From positions 1 to 64,000 of the forward strand of contig NZ_BNAW01000005.1 of assembly GCF_014654205.1 (NCBI RefSeq): DNA of 64,000 nucleotides. Direction: 5' to 3'. Of the stretch, positions 51,810-60,208 are shown one piece after another. The notes under the pieces are model-generated. The model was given only the letters and a program-made list of their open reading frames with translations, did no database searches and was not told where the DNA came from. Position numbers and translations under genes: made by a program. The stretch comes from Amycolatopsis bullii. GTDB lineage: Bacteria; Actinomycetota; Actinomycetes; Mycobacteriales; Pseudonocardiaceae. Every line of letters begins with the position of its first letter. Within the stretch, counting starts at the first letter, position 1.

Positions 51810-51947
51810 ATGGCTCGCATGATCAACGCCCTGGGTGACCGGCTGCTGGGGCTGTTCCTGCGCGAGGTCAAGGCCGGCGCTTGCATCCCCGAGCACGGCC
51901 AGGTCTGCAAGACGCTCCACTACGACTGCTACGGCAACTGCAAGTAA
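51810..51947 (+). CDS. Precursor of a four-cysteine secreted peptide
   Basis: This 45-residue peptide starts at ATG 51810 behind a strong GAGAGGAG. Residues 1-24 form a likely amphipathic leader (MARMINALGDRLLGLFLREV) that ends in K-A-G-A. Residues 25-45 would be the product, with cysteines at 25, 33, 40 and 44 (C-x7-C-x6-C-x3-C) and residues H, K, Y and D between them. A-G-A before Cys25 is an A-x-A signal-peptidase site. It has only one Thr and no Ser, so it is not a lanthipeptide, and no radical-SAM gene is near. The genes after it encode a MauE-like protein, a thioredoxin, an exporter and a signal peptidase, so two disulfides and leader removal are expected. I know of no named family. Confidence 0.8.
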   Translation: MARMINALGDRLLGLFLREVKAGACIPEHGQVCKTLHYDCYGNCK

Positions 51948-51958
51948 CCGGTGTCCAC

Positions 51959-51993
51959 GCCTTTCCCGCCGCGCCCGTCGCGGCGGGAAAGGC
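51959..51993 (+). terminator. Strong hairpin between peptide gene and processing genes (partial terminator)
   Basis: GCCTTTCCCGCCGCG (51959-51973) pairs perfectly with 51979-51993 over 15 bp around the loop CCCGT. It starts 12 bp after the peptide stop and ends 21 bp before the next start. It would stop most transcripts after the peptide, giving more precursor than machinery, as in many peptide clusters. Confidence 0.75.
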
Positions 51994-52013
51994 TCGCCAG
52001 AGGGGGTGCACCG

Positions 52014-52547
52014 ATGCTCGGCGCTCAGTTCGTGCTCGCCGCCCGTGTCCTCGTCGGGCTGGTGTTCGCGGTCGCGGCCGTCGGCAAGCTCGCCGGCCGG
52101 ACGCGGCTGACGGAGTTCGCCGATTCGCTCGCCCCGCTCGGCCGGTCGCCGGTCGGCTGGCTGCCGGTCGCCGCCGGGACCGCCGTTGTCGAGCTGGCCA
52201 CCGCCGTGCTCGTCGCCTTCCCCGCCACCTCCCGGCTCGGTCTCGGGCTGGGAGCGGTGGTTCTGCTCGTGTTCTGCGCCGCGATCGTCCGTTCCCTTCG
52301 GCTGGGCCGCCGCGTCACCTGCCGCTGCTTCGGCCGCTCCGGGGCGGTGCTCGGCCGGGCCCACCTCGTCCGCAACGGGCTGCTCGCCGGGGTGGCCGCC
52401 GGCGCGCTCGCCGTTCCGCCGGGCCCCGCACCCGGGTTCGACGGTGTCGCGGCCGCCGCGCTCGTCGGCGCGTTCGCCGCCCTCGTCGCGATCAACTCCG
52501 ACAGCCTGGCCGGCCTGGTCGGCAAGGCGGACCCCGCCAACCGCTGA
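52014..52547 (+). CDS. MauE/DoxX-like redox-associated membrane protein
   Basis: This 177-residue protein starts at ATG 52014 after GAGGGGG; a GTG at 51951 would place the hairpin inside the gene and is rejected. It has four to five membrane segments and a cytoplasmic or lumenal CxC pair (Cys103, Cys105 in VTCRCFGRSG). MauE, from methylamine dehydrogenase maturation, works with a thioredoxin-like MauD to form disulfides in a small subunit. Here it precedes a thioredoxin-like gene in the same order, so it probably passes electrons across the membrane while the four-cysteine peptide is oxidised. Confidence 0.82.
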   Translation: MLGAQFVLAARVLVGLVFAVAAVGKLAGRTRLTEFADSLAPLGRSPVGWLPVAAGTAVVELATAVLVAFPATSRLGLGLGAVVLLVFCAAIVRSLRLGRRVTCRCFGRSGAVLGRAHLVRNGLLAGVAAGALAVPPGPAPGFDGVAAAALVGAFAALVAINSDSLAGLVGKADPANR

Positions 52548-52559
52548 GAGAGGTATCCC

Positions 52560-53048
52560 ATGTCGTTCCTGGTGGCCGTGGTCGCGGTGCTGGCCGTGCT
52601 GACGGTGCTCAACCTCCTGCTGTCCTCGGCGATCATCCGGCTGCTGAACGAGCAGCGCCGGCCGGTGACCCCCGACCTGCCCGCCGTGGGCACCGAGATC
52701 GGGACGTTCGAAGTCACCGACACCGACGGCGTGACCGTCACCGATCGCGACCTCGATGACGCGCTCGTCGCGTTCCTGTCGCCCACCTGCGGGCCGTGCC
52801 GCCGGATCGCCGGGAAGCTCACCGAGCCGACCATCGCGTTCGTGATCGACGGCGGGGACCGGGCCAAAGCCGTCGAGTACGCGGCCGGGCTGGGGCCCGC
52901 GGTGCGCGTGGCCTTCGTCGGCGACCGCAGCCCGGCGTCGGCCGCGTTCAACGCCGGTGACGTGACCCCGACCCTGGTCCGCGTGCGGGACCGGCGGATC
53001 GCCGCCGCCGGCCACGACCTCGACGCCGTGCGTCCGCAGCACGTCTGA
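52560..53048 (+). CDS. Membrane-anchored thioredoxin-like protein (MauD/TlpA type)
   Basis: This 162-residue protein has an N-terminal membrane anchor (about 2-25) and then a thioredoxin fold with the active site C77-G-P-C80 (FLSPTCGPCRRIAG). The cis-Pro loop appears near the end (GDVTPTLVRVRD). It follows the MauE-like gene by 12 bp with its own ribosome site and overlaps the exporter start (TGATG). The likely task is to form or correct disulfides in the Cys-rich peptide on the outer face. Confidence 0.88.
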   Translation: MSFLVAVVAVLAVLTVLNLLLSSAIIRLLNEQRRPVTPDLPAVGTEIGTFEVTDTDGVTVTDRDLDDALVAFLSPTCGPCRRIAGKLTEPTIAFVIDGGDRAKAVEYAAGLGPAVRVAFVGDRSPASAAFNAGDVTPTLVRVRDRRIAAAGHDLDAVRPQHV

Positions 53049-54838
53049 TGAACCTCGTGCGTGCGGCGGGTCCCGCGTTCGCCATCGCCTGGCGCGCGTC
53101 CCGGGTGGCCACCGCCGGCGCGGTCGCGCTGGCGGTGCTCGCCTCGGCCGTGCCCGCGGCCTCGGCCTGGCTGGGGAAGCTGCTGTTCGACGAGCTGGCC
53201 GCCGGCCGGGACACCGGGCGGATCGTGCTGCTGGCCGTCGGCTCGGCGGCCGGGCTCGCCGTCACGGCCGCGATCACCGCGGTCGCCTCCTACTGCACCT
53301 CGCTCGTGCGGGCCAAGTCCGCGATCGAGGCCGAGGATCGCCTGGTCGGCGCGGTCGGTGCGCTGCCGGGATTGCGCCGGCTCGAAGACCCGGCGTTCCT
53401 CGACCGGGTGCGGCTGGCCGAGCAGGGCGCGCAGGAGGCCGCGCCCGCGGTGCTGGGGCTGACCGTCGACGCCGTGCGCACGCTGATCGCCGTGCTCGGC
53501 TTCGGCGGCGCGGTGGTGCTCGTGTGGCCGCCGATGGCCGGGCTGCTGGCCGCGTCACTGGCGGCGACGGCGGTCTCCCAGCTGACGCTGTCCCGCCTGC
53601 GCACGCGGGAGACCGAGGCGATGATGGCCACCCAGCGCCAGCGGTTCCTGTTCCGCTCGCTGTGCTCGGACATCCGGGCGGCCAAGGAGATCCGGCTGTT
53701 CGGCCTCGCGGACCTGTTCCGCTCGCGGATGGTGGCCGCGGTCCGCACGGCGACGGCGAGCGAGTGCGCGATGCAGCGCCGGATCGCCGTCGCCGGGATC
53801 GCCGCCGCGGTCGTCTCGGCGGTGGTGGCCGGGATCGCGCTCGTGGTCGCCGCGACCGGCGCCGCCCGGGGCTCGCTGTCCATCGGCGACGTCACCCTCT
53901 TCACCGCCGCGGTGGCCGGGATCCAGTCGCCGGTGAGCACGCTGCTGAACCAGCTCGGCCGGGCCGGCGGCTCGCTCGGGGTGTTCCAGCACTACCTCGA
54001 CGTCGTCACGACCGAGCCCGACCTGGCGCCCGGGACCGCTCCCGTGCCGCCGCTGACCACCGGCATCGAACTGCGGGACGTGTGGTTCCGGTACGACGAG
54101 ACCGGCCCGTGGGTGCTGCGCGGGGTCGACCTGGTGCTCCCCCAGGGCGCGGCGGTCGGGCTGGTCGGGGTGAACGGTGCGGGCAAGTCGACGCTGGTGA
54201 AGCTGCTCTGCCGCTTCTACGACCCCGATCGCGGCCGGATCCTCTGGGACGGCGTGGACATCCGCGGCTACGACCCCGCCTCGCTGCGGGCGCGCCTCGG
54301 CGCCACCTTCCAGGATTTCACCAGCTACGACCTGACCGCGGCCGACAACATCGGCATCGGCGACGTCGCCCGCCTCGGCGATCTCGACCGCATCCGCGCG
54401 GCGGCCCGCCTGGCCGGGATCGACCCCGCGCTGTCGGCCTTGCCGCGCGGCTACGAAACCCTGCTGTCCCGGGCGTTCCTGGACGTCGACGACAAGGCCG
54501 GGGCGGCGCTGTCCGGCGGCCAGTGGCAGCGGGTGGCGCTCGCCCGGTCCCTCATGCGCGCCGAGGCCGACCTGCTCATCCTCGACGAACCCAGCTCGGG
54601 CATGGACGCCGACGCCGAGACCCGCACGCACGAGGCCCTGCGCGCCCACCGGGCCGGCCGGACGAGCGTGCTGATTTCGCACCGCCTGTCCGCCCTGCGC
54701 GGCGCGGACCGGATCGTCGTGCTCGGCGGCGGCCGGGTGGTCGAGGAAGGCACGCACGACGAGCTGCTCACCGCCGGCGGCGAGTACGCCCGGCTGTTCT
54801 CGTTGCAGGCCAAGGGATACGCGATGGTGGAGGCGTGA
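53048..54838 (+). CDS. ABC exporter (membrane domain fused to ATPase) for the Cys-rich peptide
   Basis: This 596-residue half-transporter has a six-span type IV membrane domain (about 15-320) fused to an ABC ATPase. Walker A is GVNGAGKST (about 373-381), the signature is LSGGQWQRVALARSL (about 487-501) and Walker B LLILDEPSSGMD. There is no N-terminal C39 peptidase, so leader removal must be done by another enzyme, plausibly the S26 peptidase encoded next. It overlaps both neighbours and probably acts as a homodimer. Confidence 0.93.
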   Translation: MNLVRAAGPAFAIAWRASRVATAGAVALAVLASAVPAASAWLGKLLFDELAAGRDTGRIVLLAVGSAAGLAVTAAITAVASYCTSLVRAKSAIEAEDRLVGAVGALPGLRRLEDPAFLDRVRLAEQGAQEAAPAVLGLTVDAVRTLIAVLGFGGAVVLVWPPMAGLLAASLAATAVSQLTLSRLRTRETEAMMATQRQRFLFRSLCSDIRAAKEIRLFGLADLFRSRMVAAVRTATASECAMQRRIAVAGIAAAVVSAVVAGIALVVAATGAARGSLSIGDVTLFTAAVAGIQSPVSTLLNQLGRAGGSLGVFQHYLDVVTTEPDLAPGTAPVPPLTTGIELRDVWFRYDETGPWVLRGVDLVLPQGAAVGLVGVNGAGKSTLVKLLCRFYDPDRGRILWDGVDIRGYDPASLRARLGATFQDFTSYDLTAADNIGIGDVARLGDLDRIRAAARLAGIDPALSALPRGYETLLSRAFLDVDDKAGAALSGGQWQRVALARSLMRAEADLLILDEPSSGMDADAETRTHEALRAHRAGRTSVLISHRLSALRGADRIVVLGGGRVVEEGTHDELLTAGGEYARLFSLQAKGYAMVEA

Positions 54839-55254
54839 TGGTCGCCCTCGTGGTGGTGGTGGTGGTGGTGGTCGTGGTGCTGACGGCGCTGGTCGTGCTG
54901 CGCCGCCGGTACGTGGTCGCCCGCGTCTGGGGGCACAGCATGTCCCCCACGTTCCACGACGGCGAGCGCGTGGTCGCGACCCGGCGGCGGGTGTACCGGG
55001 CCGGCGACGTGATCGTCTTCCGGCCGCGGTCCACTTCTTCCGACGTCGCGTGGCGCATCAAGCGGATCGTCGCGGTCGCCGGTGACCCGGTCCCCGCCTG
55101 GCTGGAGACCGGCCACCGGGTCGTCCCGGCCGGCCGGGTGGTGGTCGTGGGCGACAACACCGGTCACAGCGAGGATTCCCGCCAGCTCGGCTACATCGAC
55201 CTCGCCAGCGTGGCCGGCGCGGTCCCTCACCGGCCGGCGCCGGAGGGCAGCTGA
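54838..55254 (+). CDS. Small S26-family signal peptidase
   Basis: This 138-residue type I signal peptidase starts at ATG 54838, overlapping the exporter stop. One membrane segment contains a run of ten valines encoded largely by a (GTG)7 repeat. The catalytic Ser34 lies in GHSMSPTF and Lys75 in WRIKRIVAVAGD; the box E motif VVVGDNTGHSEDSR is present. It is much shorter than housekeeping LepB. Its location suggests it cuts the peptide after A-G-A at residues 22-24. Its last codons lie in a repeated junction region shared with the end of the SARP gene. Confidence 0.9.
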   Translation: MVALVVVVVVVVVVLTALVVLRRRYVVARVWGHSMSPTFHDGERVVATRRRVYRAGDVIVFRPRSTSSDVAWRIKRIVAVAGDPVPAWLETGHRVVPAGRVVVVGDNTGHSEDSRQLGYIDLASVAGAVPHRPAPEGS

Positions 55255-55503
55255 CGGTCGATCTCCGCCACCACCCCGCTCCACCCCCGACTCGCTCGAC
55301 CGGGCTGCCGAACCGGCCCTGCAAGAGCAGAGCCGCGCGAGCGATGCGGCGAGCGGCGGACCGGTCGCCAACAGGCCAGCTCCACACCAGCGTGGCCAGC
55401 GCGGCCCCTCCCCCACCCGCTCGACCGGGCTGTCGACCCAGACCTGCAGCCGGGCCGCGCAGGCAAGGCGGCTGCCAGCGCGATACCAGCGTGACCCCTC
55501 ACC
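55204..55503. repeat. Tandemly repeated, decayed junction of the S26 and SARP gene ends
   Basis: A short sequence CCAGCGTGGCC..CCCTCACC occurs at about 55204-55230, 55386-55412 and 55485-55503. Each is followed by a copy of the SARP 3' end. The first SARP-end copy (55226-55406) keeps the whole tail, including EI.RQLPSGAGR and the stop, at roughly 80% or more identity by eye. The second (about 55412-55480) is partial. The third is the true gene end. So the convergent S26/SARP junction was duplicated in tandem and the inner copies have drifted. Confidence 0.75.
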
Positions 55504-58363
55504 GCCCCGCGCCCGACGGCAACTGGCACTCGATCTCCGCCAGCACCCGCTCCACCCCGACCCGCTCGACCGGGCTGTCGAACCGGTCCTGCAAGAGCAG
55601 AGCCGCGCGGGCGATGCGGCGGGCAGCGGCCCGGTCGCCGGCGGCCAGCTCGATCGAGGCCAGTGCGAGCAGCGCGGCCGACTCGGCGTCCGGACGGCGG
55701 GTGCGGCGGGCCAGGCCCAGCGCGCGGTCCGCGGATCTCCGGGCCGCGGACAGGTCGCCGTGCGCGCGGAGGGCGTCGGCTTCGGCGGTCAGGCACCAGG
55801 TCTGGCCGACCAGGTCGCCGTTCCGCTCGGCCAGGGCTCGGGCCTGCCCGGCGAGGCGGACCGCGGCCGCCGTGTCACCGCAGGCCAGTGCGGTGCGCAC
55901 GATCACGAGCCGCACCTGGGCGCAGGTCTTCCACTCGCCGGCGGCGTCGGCCAGCCGCAGGGCCTTCCGGCCGTGCGCCCGCGCCGCGCCGAGATCGCCG
56001 AGGTGGTCGCGGTACAGGGCGGCGAGCGTGCCGTGGCAGCCCGACTCCCCCGCCCGGTTGCCGGACTTCCGGAAGCACACGACCGCCTCGCCCACCGCGG
56101 TGACCGCCCGGTGCCAGTCGCCGCAGCGCTCGTACGCGTAGCCCAGACTGGTCAGCACCTCCGCCCGCAGCGCGGGGTCGACGTCCCGCACCGGCACCTC
56201 GCCGAGGATGGCGATCACGTCGGCGTACCGGCTCCGGTGCATCCGCGCCGTCGCCGTGACCAGCGCCGCGGTCACCCGCACCACCGGGTCCGCGCCGGCG
56301 ACGGGCCGCAGCCGCGCGGCCGCCCGGGCGCCGTGGTCGTAGAGCTCGAGCCGCACGAGCGGCGCCCGCAGCACCAGCAGCAGCGCCGCCGCGGGACGGG
56401 GCAGGCCGCCGCGCACGGCCAGTGCGAACACGGCGAGCAGGACGTCGGCGTCCGCGGCCACCCACGACAGCGGCTCCCGCACCACCTGCTCCGCCACGTC
56501 CGGGCCGAGCGGCGCGGCCGCCTCGGCGAGCACCGCGTAGCCGACCGGCGTGCCCAGGATGCCCGCGTAGGCGTGCCGGGCCAGCGCGACCGCCCAGCCG
56601 GTCAGCCGGTCCAGGGCACCCGGGTCGAGTGCCGGGCCGACGGTGCGGCAGTAGGCCCGCACGAGGTCGTGCATCCGGTAGCGGGGCACCCCGTCGCGCC
56701 CCGGGCCGGCCTGGTCGAGCAGGTTCATCGCGCACAGGTGCGCCAGCACCTCGCCGGTGCGGTGCAGCGGCACGCCGAGCACGGGCGCGAGCGGCCAGCC
56801 GGTGAACGTCGGCGCCCCGATCGCCGCCAGCGCGAGCATCGCGGCGCGCGCGTCGCGGTCCAGCAGCCGGAAACTGGCGTCGAGGCTGTCGCGCACGCTG
56901 CGCTGCCCGGCCACCAGCTCCCGCATCCGCCGCGACTCGTCGGACAGCCGCGCGGCCAGCTCCGCCACGCTGAGCTTCGGGTACGCCGCGAGCTGCGCCC
57001 CGGCGATCCGCAACGCGAGCGGCACGCCCCCGCACGCCTCGATCACCGCGGCGATCGTGCCGTCGCCTCCGGCCAGCCGGGCCGCGCCCGCCACGTTCGC
57101 CAGCACCGTCCCGGCCACCTCGTCGCACAGCGGCGCGAGCGGCACCCGGACCACCGGCTCGACCTCGGGCAGCACGGACCTGCTCGTCACGATCGTGGCG
57201 CAGCCCGGATCGGCGGCCAGGAGCGGCTCGATCTGCCGGGCGGTGGCGGCGTTGTCGAGCAACACGAGCACGCGCTTGCCCGCCGTGCGGCTGCGGAACT
57301 CGGCCGTGCGGTCCTCGACGGTGGCCGGCATCGACCACGCCGGCACGCCCAGCGCGCGCAGGAAGCCGGCGAGGACGTCGTGCGGGGCGGCCGGCCGGGC
57401 ATCGGCACCCCGCAGGTCGGCGTAGAGCTGCCCGTCGGGATAGGCGTGCACCGCGGCCGCGGCCGCGTGCACGGCCAGCGCCGTCTTGCCGATCCCGGGC
57501 ATCCCGGTGACCAGCACCAGCGGAGGCGCGTCGGCCCGGCGCACCACCACGGCCCTGATCGCGGCCGACTCCGCTTCGCGTCCGGCGAACCCGGAGGTCC
57601 GGGGCGGCAGCTGGGCGGGCACCACGGTCGCCGACGGCGGCGTCCCGACGGCGAGGATTTCCGCCTCCAGCGCGAGCAGCTCCCGGGACGGGTCCACGCC
57701 GAGCTCGTCCCGCAGCACGCGCCGGGCCTCGTGGAACGCGGCCAGCGCGTCGGCCCGCCGTCCGGCGCGGTGCAGCGCCAGCATCCGCCGGTGGTGCAGG
57801 CCCTCGCGCAGGGGGTGCGCCTGCACCAGCGCGCTCAGCTCGGGCAGCAGCCGCGCGGCCCGCCCACACGCGATCTCGGCGTCGATCCACTCCTCGGCCA
57901 GGCACATCCGCAGCTCGTCCAGCCGGAGCAGCTCCGCGCCGGCCAGGTGCGGGGTGACCCCGCCCAGCGGCGTCCCGGCCCACCGGTCGAGCGCGGACCG
58001 CAGCAGCGCGGCGGTGTCCGCGGGGTCCCCGGCCGCTCGCGCGGTCAGCAGCAGCCGCCGCACCTCGTCGACGTCGGCGACGCAGTCCAGCAGGTACCCG
58101 CTCGGCACGGTGACCACGGCCCCGCCGGCGCCCGCCCGGTCGAGCGAGGCACGCAGCTTGGAGACCTGGATGTGCACCTGGGTCCGCGCGGTGGCCGGCG
58201 GCCGCTCGCCCCACAGCGCATCGATCAGCCGCTCCACGGAAACCGGCTGCCGGCAGGCGAGCGCCAGCGCGGCGAGCACCGTGCGCCCCAGCCGTCCCTT
58301 GATCGGCACCGGTGTCCCGTGGACCGTCGCCCCGACGGGGCCGAGGACGGTGGCTTCGAGCAA
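55499..58363 (-). CDS. SARP/AfsR-type regulator with NB-ARC ATPase and TPRs
   Basis: This 954-residue protein appears to start with TTG 58363 (MLEATVLGPV). The N-terminal OmpR-like winged helix (1-95, LIDALWGERPPATARTQVHIQ) is followed by a bacterial transcriptional activation domain (about 100-240). The NB-ARC ATPase has Walker A TGMPGIGKT (about 285-293) and VLVLLDNAATARQ. The C-terminal ~350 residues are TPR-like. SARPs activate secondary-metabolite genes through 11-bp-spaced direct repeats; such repeats occur in the promoter of the Cys-rich peptide. It is convergent with the peptide-processing genes and is their likely activator. Confidence 0.9.
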   Translation of the reverse strand: MLEATVLGPVGATVHGTPVPIKGRLGRTVLAALALACRQPVSVERLIDALWGERPPATARTQVHIQVSKLRASLDRAGAGGAVVTVPSGYLLDCVADVDEVRRLLLTARAAGDPADTAALLRSALDRWAGTPLGGVTPHLAGAELLRLDELRMCLAEEWIDAEIACGRAARLLPELSALVQAHPLREGLHHRRMLALHRAGRRADALAAFHEARRVLRDELGVDPSRELLALEAEILAVGTPPSATVVPAQLPPRTSGFAGREAESAAIRAVVVRRADAPPLVLVTGMPGIGKTALAVHAAAAAVHAYPDGQLYADLRGADARPAAPHDVLAGFLRALGVPAWSMPATVEDRTAEFRSRTAGKRVLVLLDNAATARQIEPLLAADPGCATIVTSRSVLPEVEPVVRVPLAPLCDEVAGTVLANVAGAARLAGGDGTIAAVIEACGGVPLALRIAGAQLAAYPKLSVAELAARLSDESRRMRELVAGQRSVRDSLDASFRLLDRDARAAMLALAAIGAPTFTGWPLAPVLGVPLHRTGEVLAHLCAMNLLDQAGPGRDGVPRYRMHDLVRAYCRTVGPALDPGALDRLTGWAVALARHAYAGILGTPVGYAVLAEAAAPLGPDVAEQVVREPLSWVAADADVLLAVFALAVRGGLPRPAAALLLVLRAPLVRLELYDHGARAAARLRPVAGADPVVRVTAALVTATARMHRSRYADVIAILGEVPVRDVDPALRAEVLTSLGYAYERCGDWHRAVTAVGEAVVCFRKSGNRAGESGCHGTLAALYRDHLGDLGAARAHGRKALRLADAAGEWKTCAQVRLVIVRTALACGDTAAAVRLAGQARALAERNGDLVGQTWCLTAEADALRAHGDLSAARRSADRALGLARRTRRPDAESAALLALASIELAAGDRAAARRIARAALLLQDRFDSPVERVGVERVLAEIECQLPSGAGR

Positions 58364-58742
58364 TCCCCTGCCCTTCGAGATCGGGTGGCGGGCACGTGGG
58401 CATGCCGAGGACCGGCGGCACCGCCGCGACCGGCTCGGGCCGGCGTGTAATAGCTGTCGGACGACGCGAAAGCGTCAGCCCGCGCCTCCGCCGAAGCGGA
58501 GCGGGAAGAGGGTGCGCCGACGGTCACCGGCGCGCCCGGGCCCGCGGCGGGCCGGGCGCGTCAGTCCACTGTGGTTGGTCATGCGGGCGTCCGCCTTCCC
58601 CAGAAAAGTTCAGCCCGAAGCCGGAAGTGCCCCACCCCTCACCTTCCCCAGCCGGGTGCGCACTTCTCGCCGTGCGCGACGTTGCCAGCGGTACTTGATC
58701 ACCGTCAACGGGCCCGCACACGTTTCGAGCACACCCGAAACG
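58364..58742. other. Intergenic region of 379 bp with two hairpins
   Basis: No convincing gene is seen here. CGCGCCCGG (58531-58539) pairs with CCGGGCGCG (58552-58560). CGTTTCG (58721-58727) pairs with CGAAACG (58736-58742), directly after the stop of the leftward transferase gene. Both are probable terminators for that gene. The right third before the SARP start should contain the SARP promoter, but I could not place its elements. Confidence 0.5.
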
Positions 58743-59987
58743 TCAGGCGGCCGGCTCAAGCGGGCGGCCTGCTCGCTCCGGGCGGCGGAATTCCAGGATG
58801 GCGTGGTAACTCACGGCGATGAGCATGGCGAGTTCGAGCGCCGCGAGGACGCGGAAGTCGACCGGGCCGACGGCGCGTTCGCCGCCCGGCGTTTCGAAGA
58901 TCCCCGGGATGGAGCTGAGGAGGGAAACGAACTGCACGCCGATGGGCACGTACCACAGGCGCCGGGGCAGGTGGAAGGCCAGGACGACGGTGAGCAGGTC
59001 GGCGAGATAGAAGTACCGCTCGTGCATCGAAGGCAGCACGTAGGGCACCAGGATGACGGAAACGGTGGCCACCAGCAGGATCCGCGGGGTCGTCAGTTCG
59101 GCCCGGGCGAGCAGGAGCAGCAGACAGAGCGTCAGGACGAGCAGCACGGTGACCAGGACCCCGGCGTTGTGCATGACATTGGTGTCGCGAACGCCGCGGA
59201 AGAACTGCCAGACCGACGGTGCGTTGAGCGTCATCTCGGGGTAGAGGCCGGACTGACGCGGGTAGATGGTCAGCAACCGGATCGGGTCGGCGCCGAGCAG
59301 GATCGCCGGGAGGTCGAGGGCCAGGTAGACCGCGGGGATGACCAGCAGGGCGCGCCAGGGCACCCGGCCGAGCAGGACCATCGCCAGCAGCAGCGGCAGG
59401 ATGAAGATCGCCTGCAGCTTGAAGGACAGCGCGAGCCCGATGAACGCGCACGCCCACCACGGCTGCCTCCGGAGGAGGTGGTACACACCGCCGAGCACGA
59501 ACGAGGCGTAGATCGAATCGCACTGCGCCCACATGGCGCCGTTGAGCACCACGGTCGGCAGCATGAACACCACGAACGCGGCCACCGCCGGCGTCCAGCG
59601 CGACGGGTACTTCAGGGCGACGATCCGGTAGGTGAAATACGCGGCCACCGCGTCGAACAACACCGACAGCGCCTTGATCCCGCCCTGAGGCGGCGGCGGC
59701 AGGTAGTGCAGCACCACCAGCAGATAGCGGTACGGGACGTTGTAATCGGTGAAATCCTCCCGTAAAGCGCGGAAACCGCCGTGCTGGCCGATGAATTCGT
59801 ACCAAGGGCGGAGGAAATAACGGTAATCGGCAGTGTCGTACCGGATCAGCGACCACCGCACCGCGAACGCGAGCAGCACGAGCGCCACGGCGAGGCCGCC
59901 CAGGTACAGCCGCCGGACCCGGTCGTGCAGGACCGGTTCCGTCTCCGCGCGCTCGGATATCTCAGCCGTCTCCGCCATCTCCCCCAC
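58743..59987 (-). CDS. GT-C-type polyprenyl-phosphate-dependent glycosyltransferase
   Basis: This 414-residue membrane protein has about ten hydrophobic spans. The first outer loop carries YDTADYRYFLRPWYEFI, with the acidic residues of GT-C mannosyltransferases, and a later loop has SMHERYFY. Such enzymes use lipid-linked mannose or arabinose to build cell-envelope glycans. The start is GTG 59987, with ATG 59978 as an alternative. No neighbouring gene clearly shares its pathway. Confidence 0.82.
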   Translation of the reverse strand: MGEMAETAEISERAETEPVLHDRVRRLYLGGLAVALVLLAFAVRWSLIRYDTADYRYFLRPWYEFIGQHGGFRALREDFTDYNVPYRYLLVVLHYLPPPPQGGIKALSVLFDAVAAYFTYRIVALKYPSRWTPAVAAFVVFMLPTVVLNGAMWAQCDSIYASFVLGGVYHLLRRQPWWACAFIGLALSFKLQAIFILPLLLAMVLLGRVPWRALLVIPAVYLALDLPAILLGADPIRLLTIYPRQSGLYPEMTLNAPSVWQFFRGVRDTNVMHNAGVLVTVLLVLTLCLLLLLARAELTTPRILLVATVSVILVPYVLPSMHERYFYLADLLTVVLAFHLPRRLWYVPIGVQFVSLLSSIPGIFETPGGERAVGPVDFRVLAALELAMLIAVSYHAILEFRRPERAGRPLEPAA

Positions 59988-60208
59988 CGATTACTTTTGT
60001 CGCGTCAAATGTTTCAACAGCCGCACTGCTGCCGATCGGATGAATCCCCCGCTACGCCGGATGGATCAACACTGCGCGTCATCGAAGCGCTTTCCGGCGA
60101 ATCTGCAGGTTTATCGCGAAACCGGCGCAGGCTTTTACGCCGAAGGCGTGTGACCTGTGCCACACAAACCGACAGAGGCGAGCCGACGAAGCGGACGACC
60201 CGCGGCGA

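Noticed and set aside
51810..51947. Lanthipeptide, sactipeptide or lasso assignment for the four-Cys peptide
   Set aside because: It contains only one Thr and no Ser, and the surrounding genes include no LanC/LanM, radical-SAM, YcaO or transglutaminase-like enzyme.
51951..52013. GTG 51951 as the start of the MauE-like gene
   Set aside because: It would put a perfect 15-bp hairpin inside the coding region and add a Pro/Arg-rich tail. ATG 52014 has its own good ribosome site.
59988..60208. Short ORFs in the gap between the GT-C transferase and the CGNR gene
   Set aside because: No ribosome site and mixed codon use. Nothing supportable was found in the gap.
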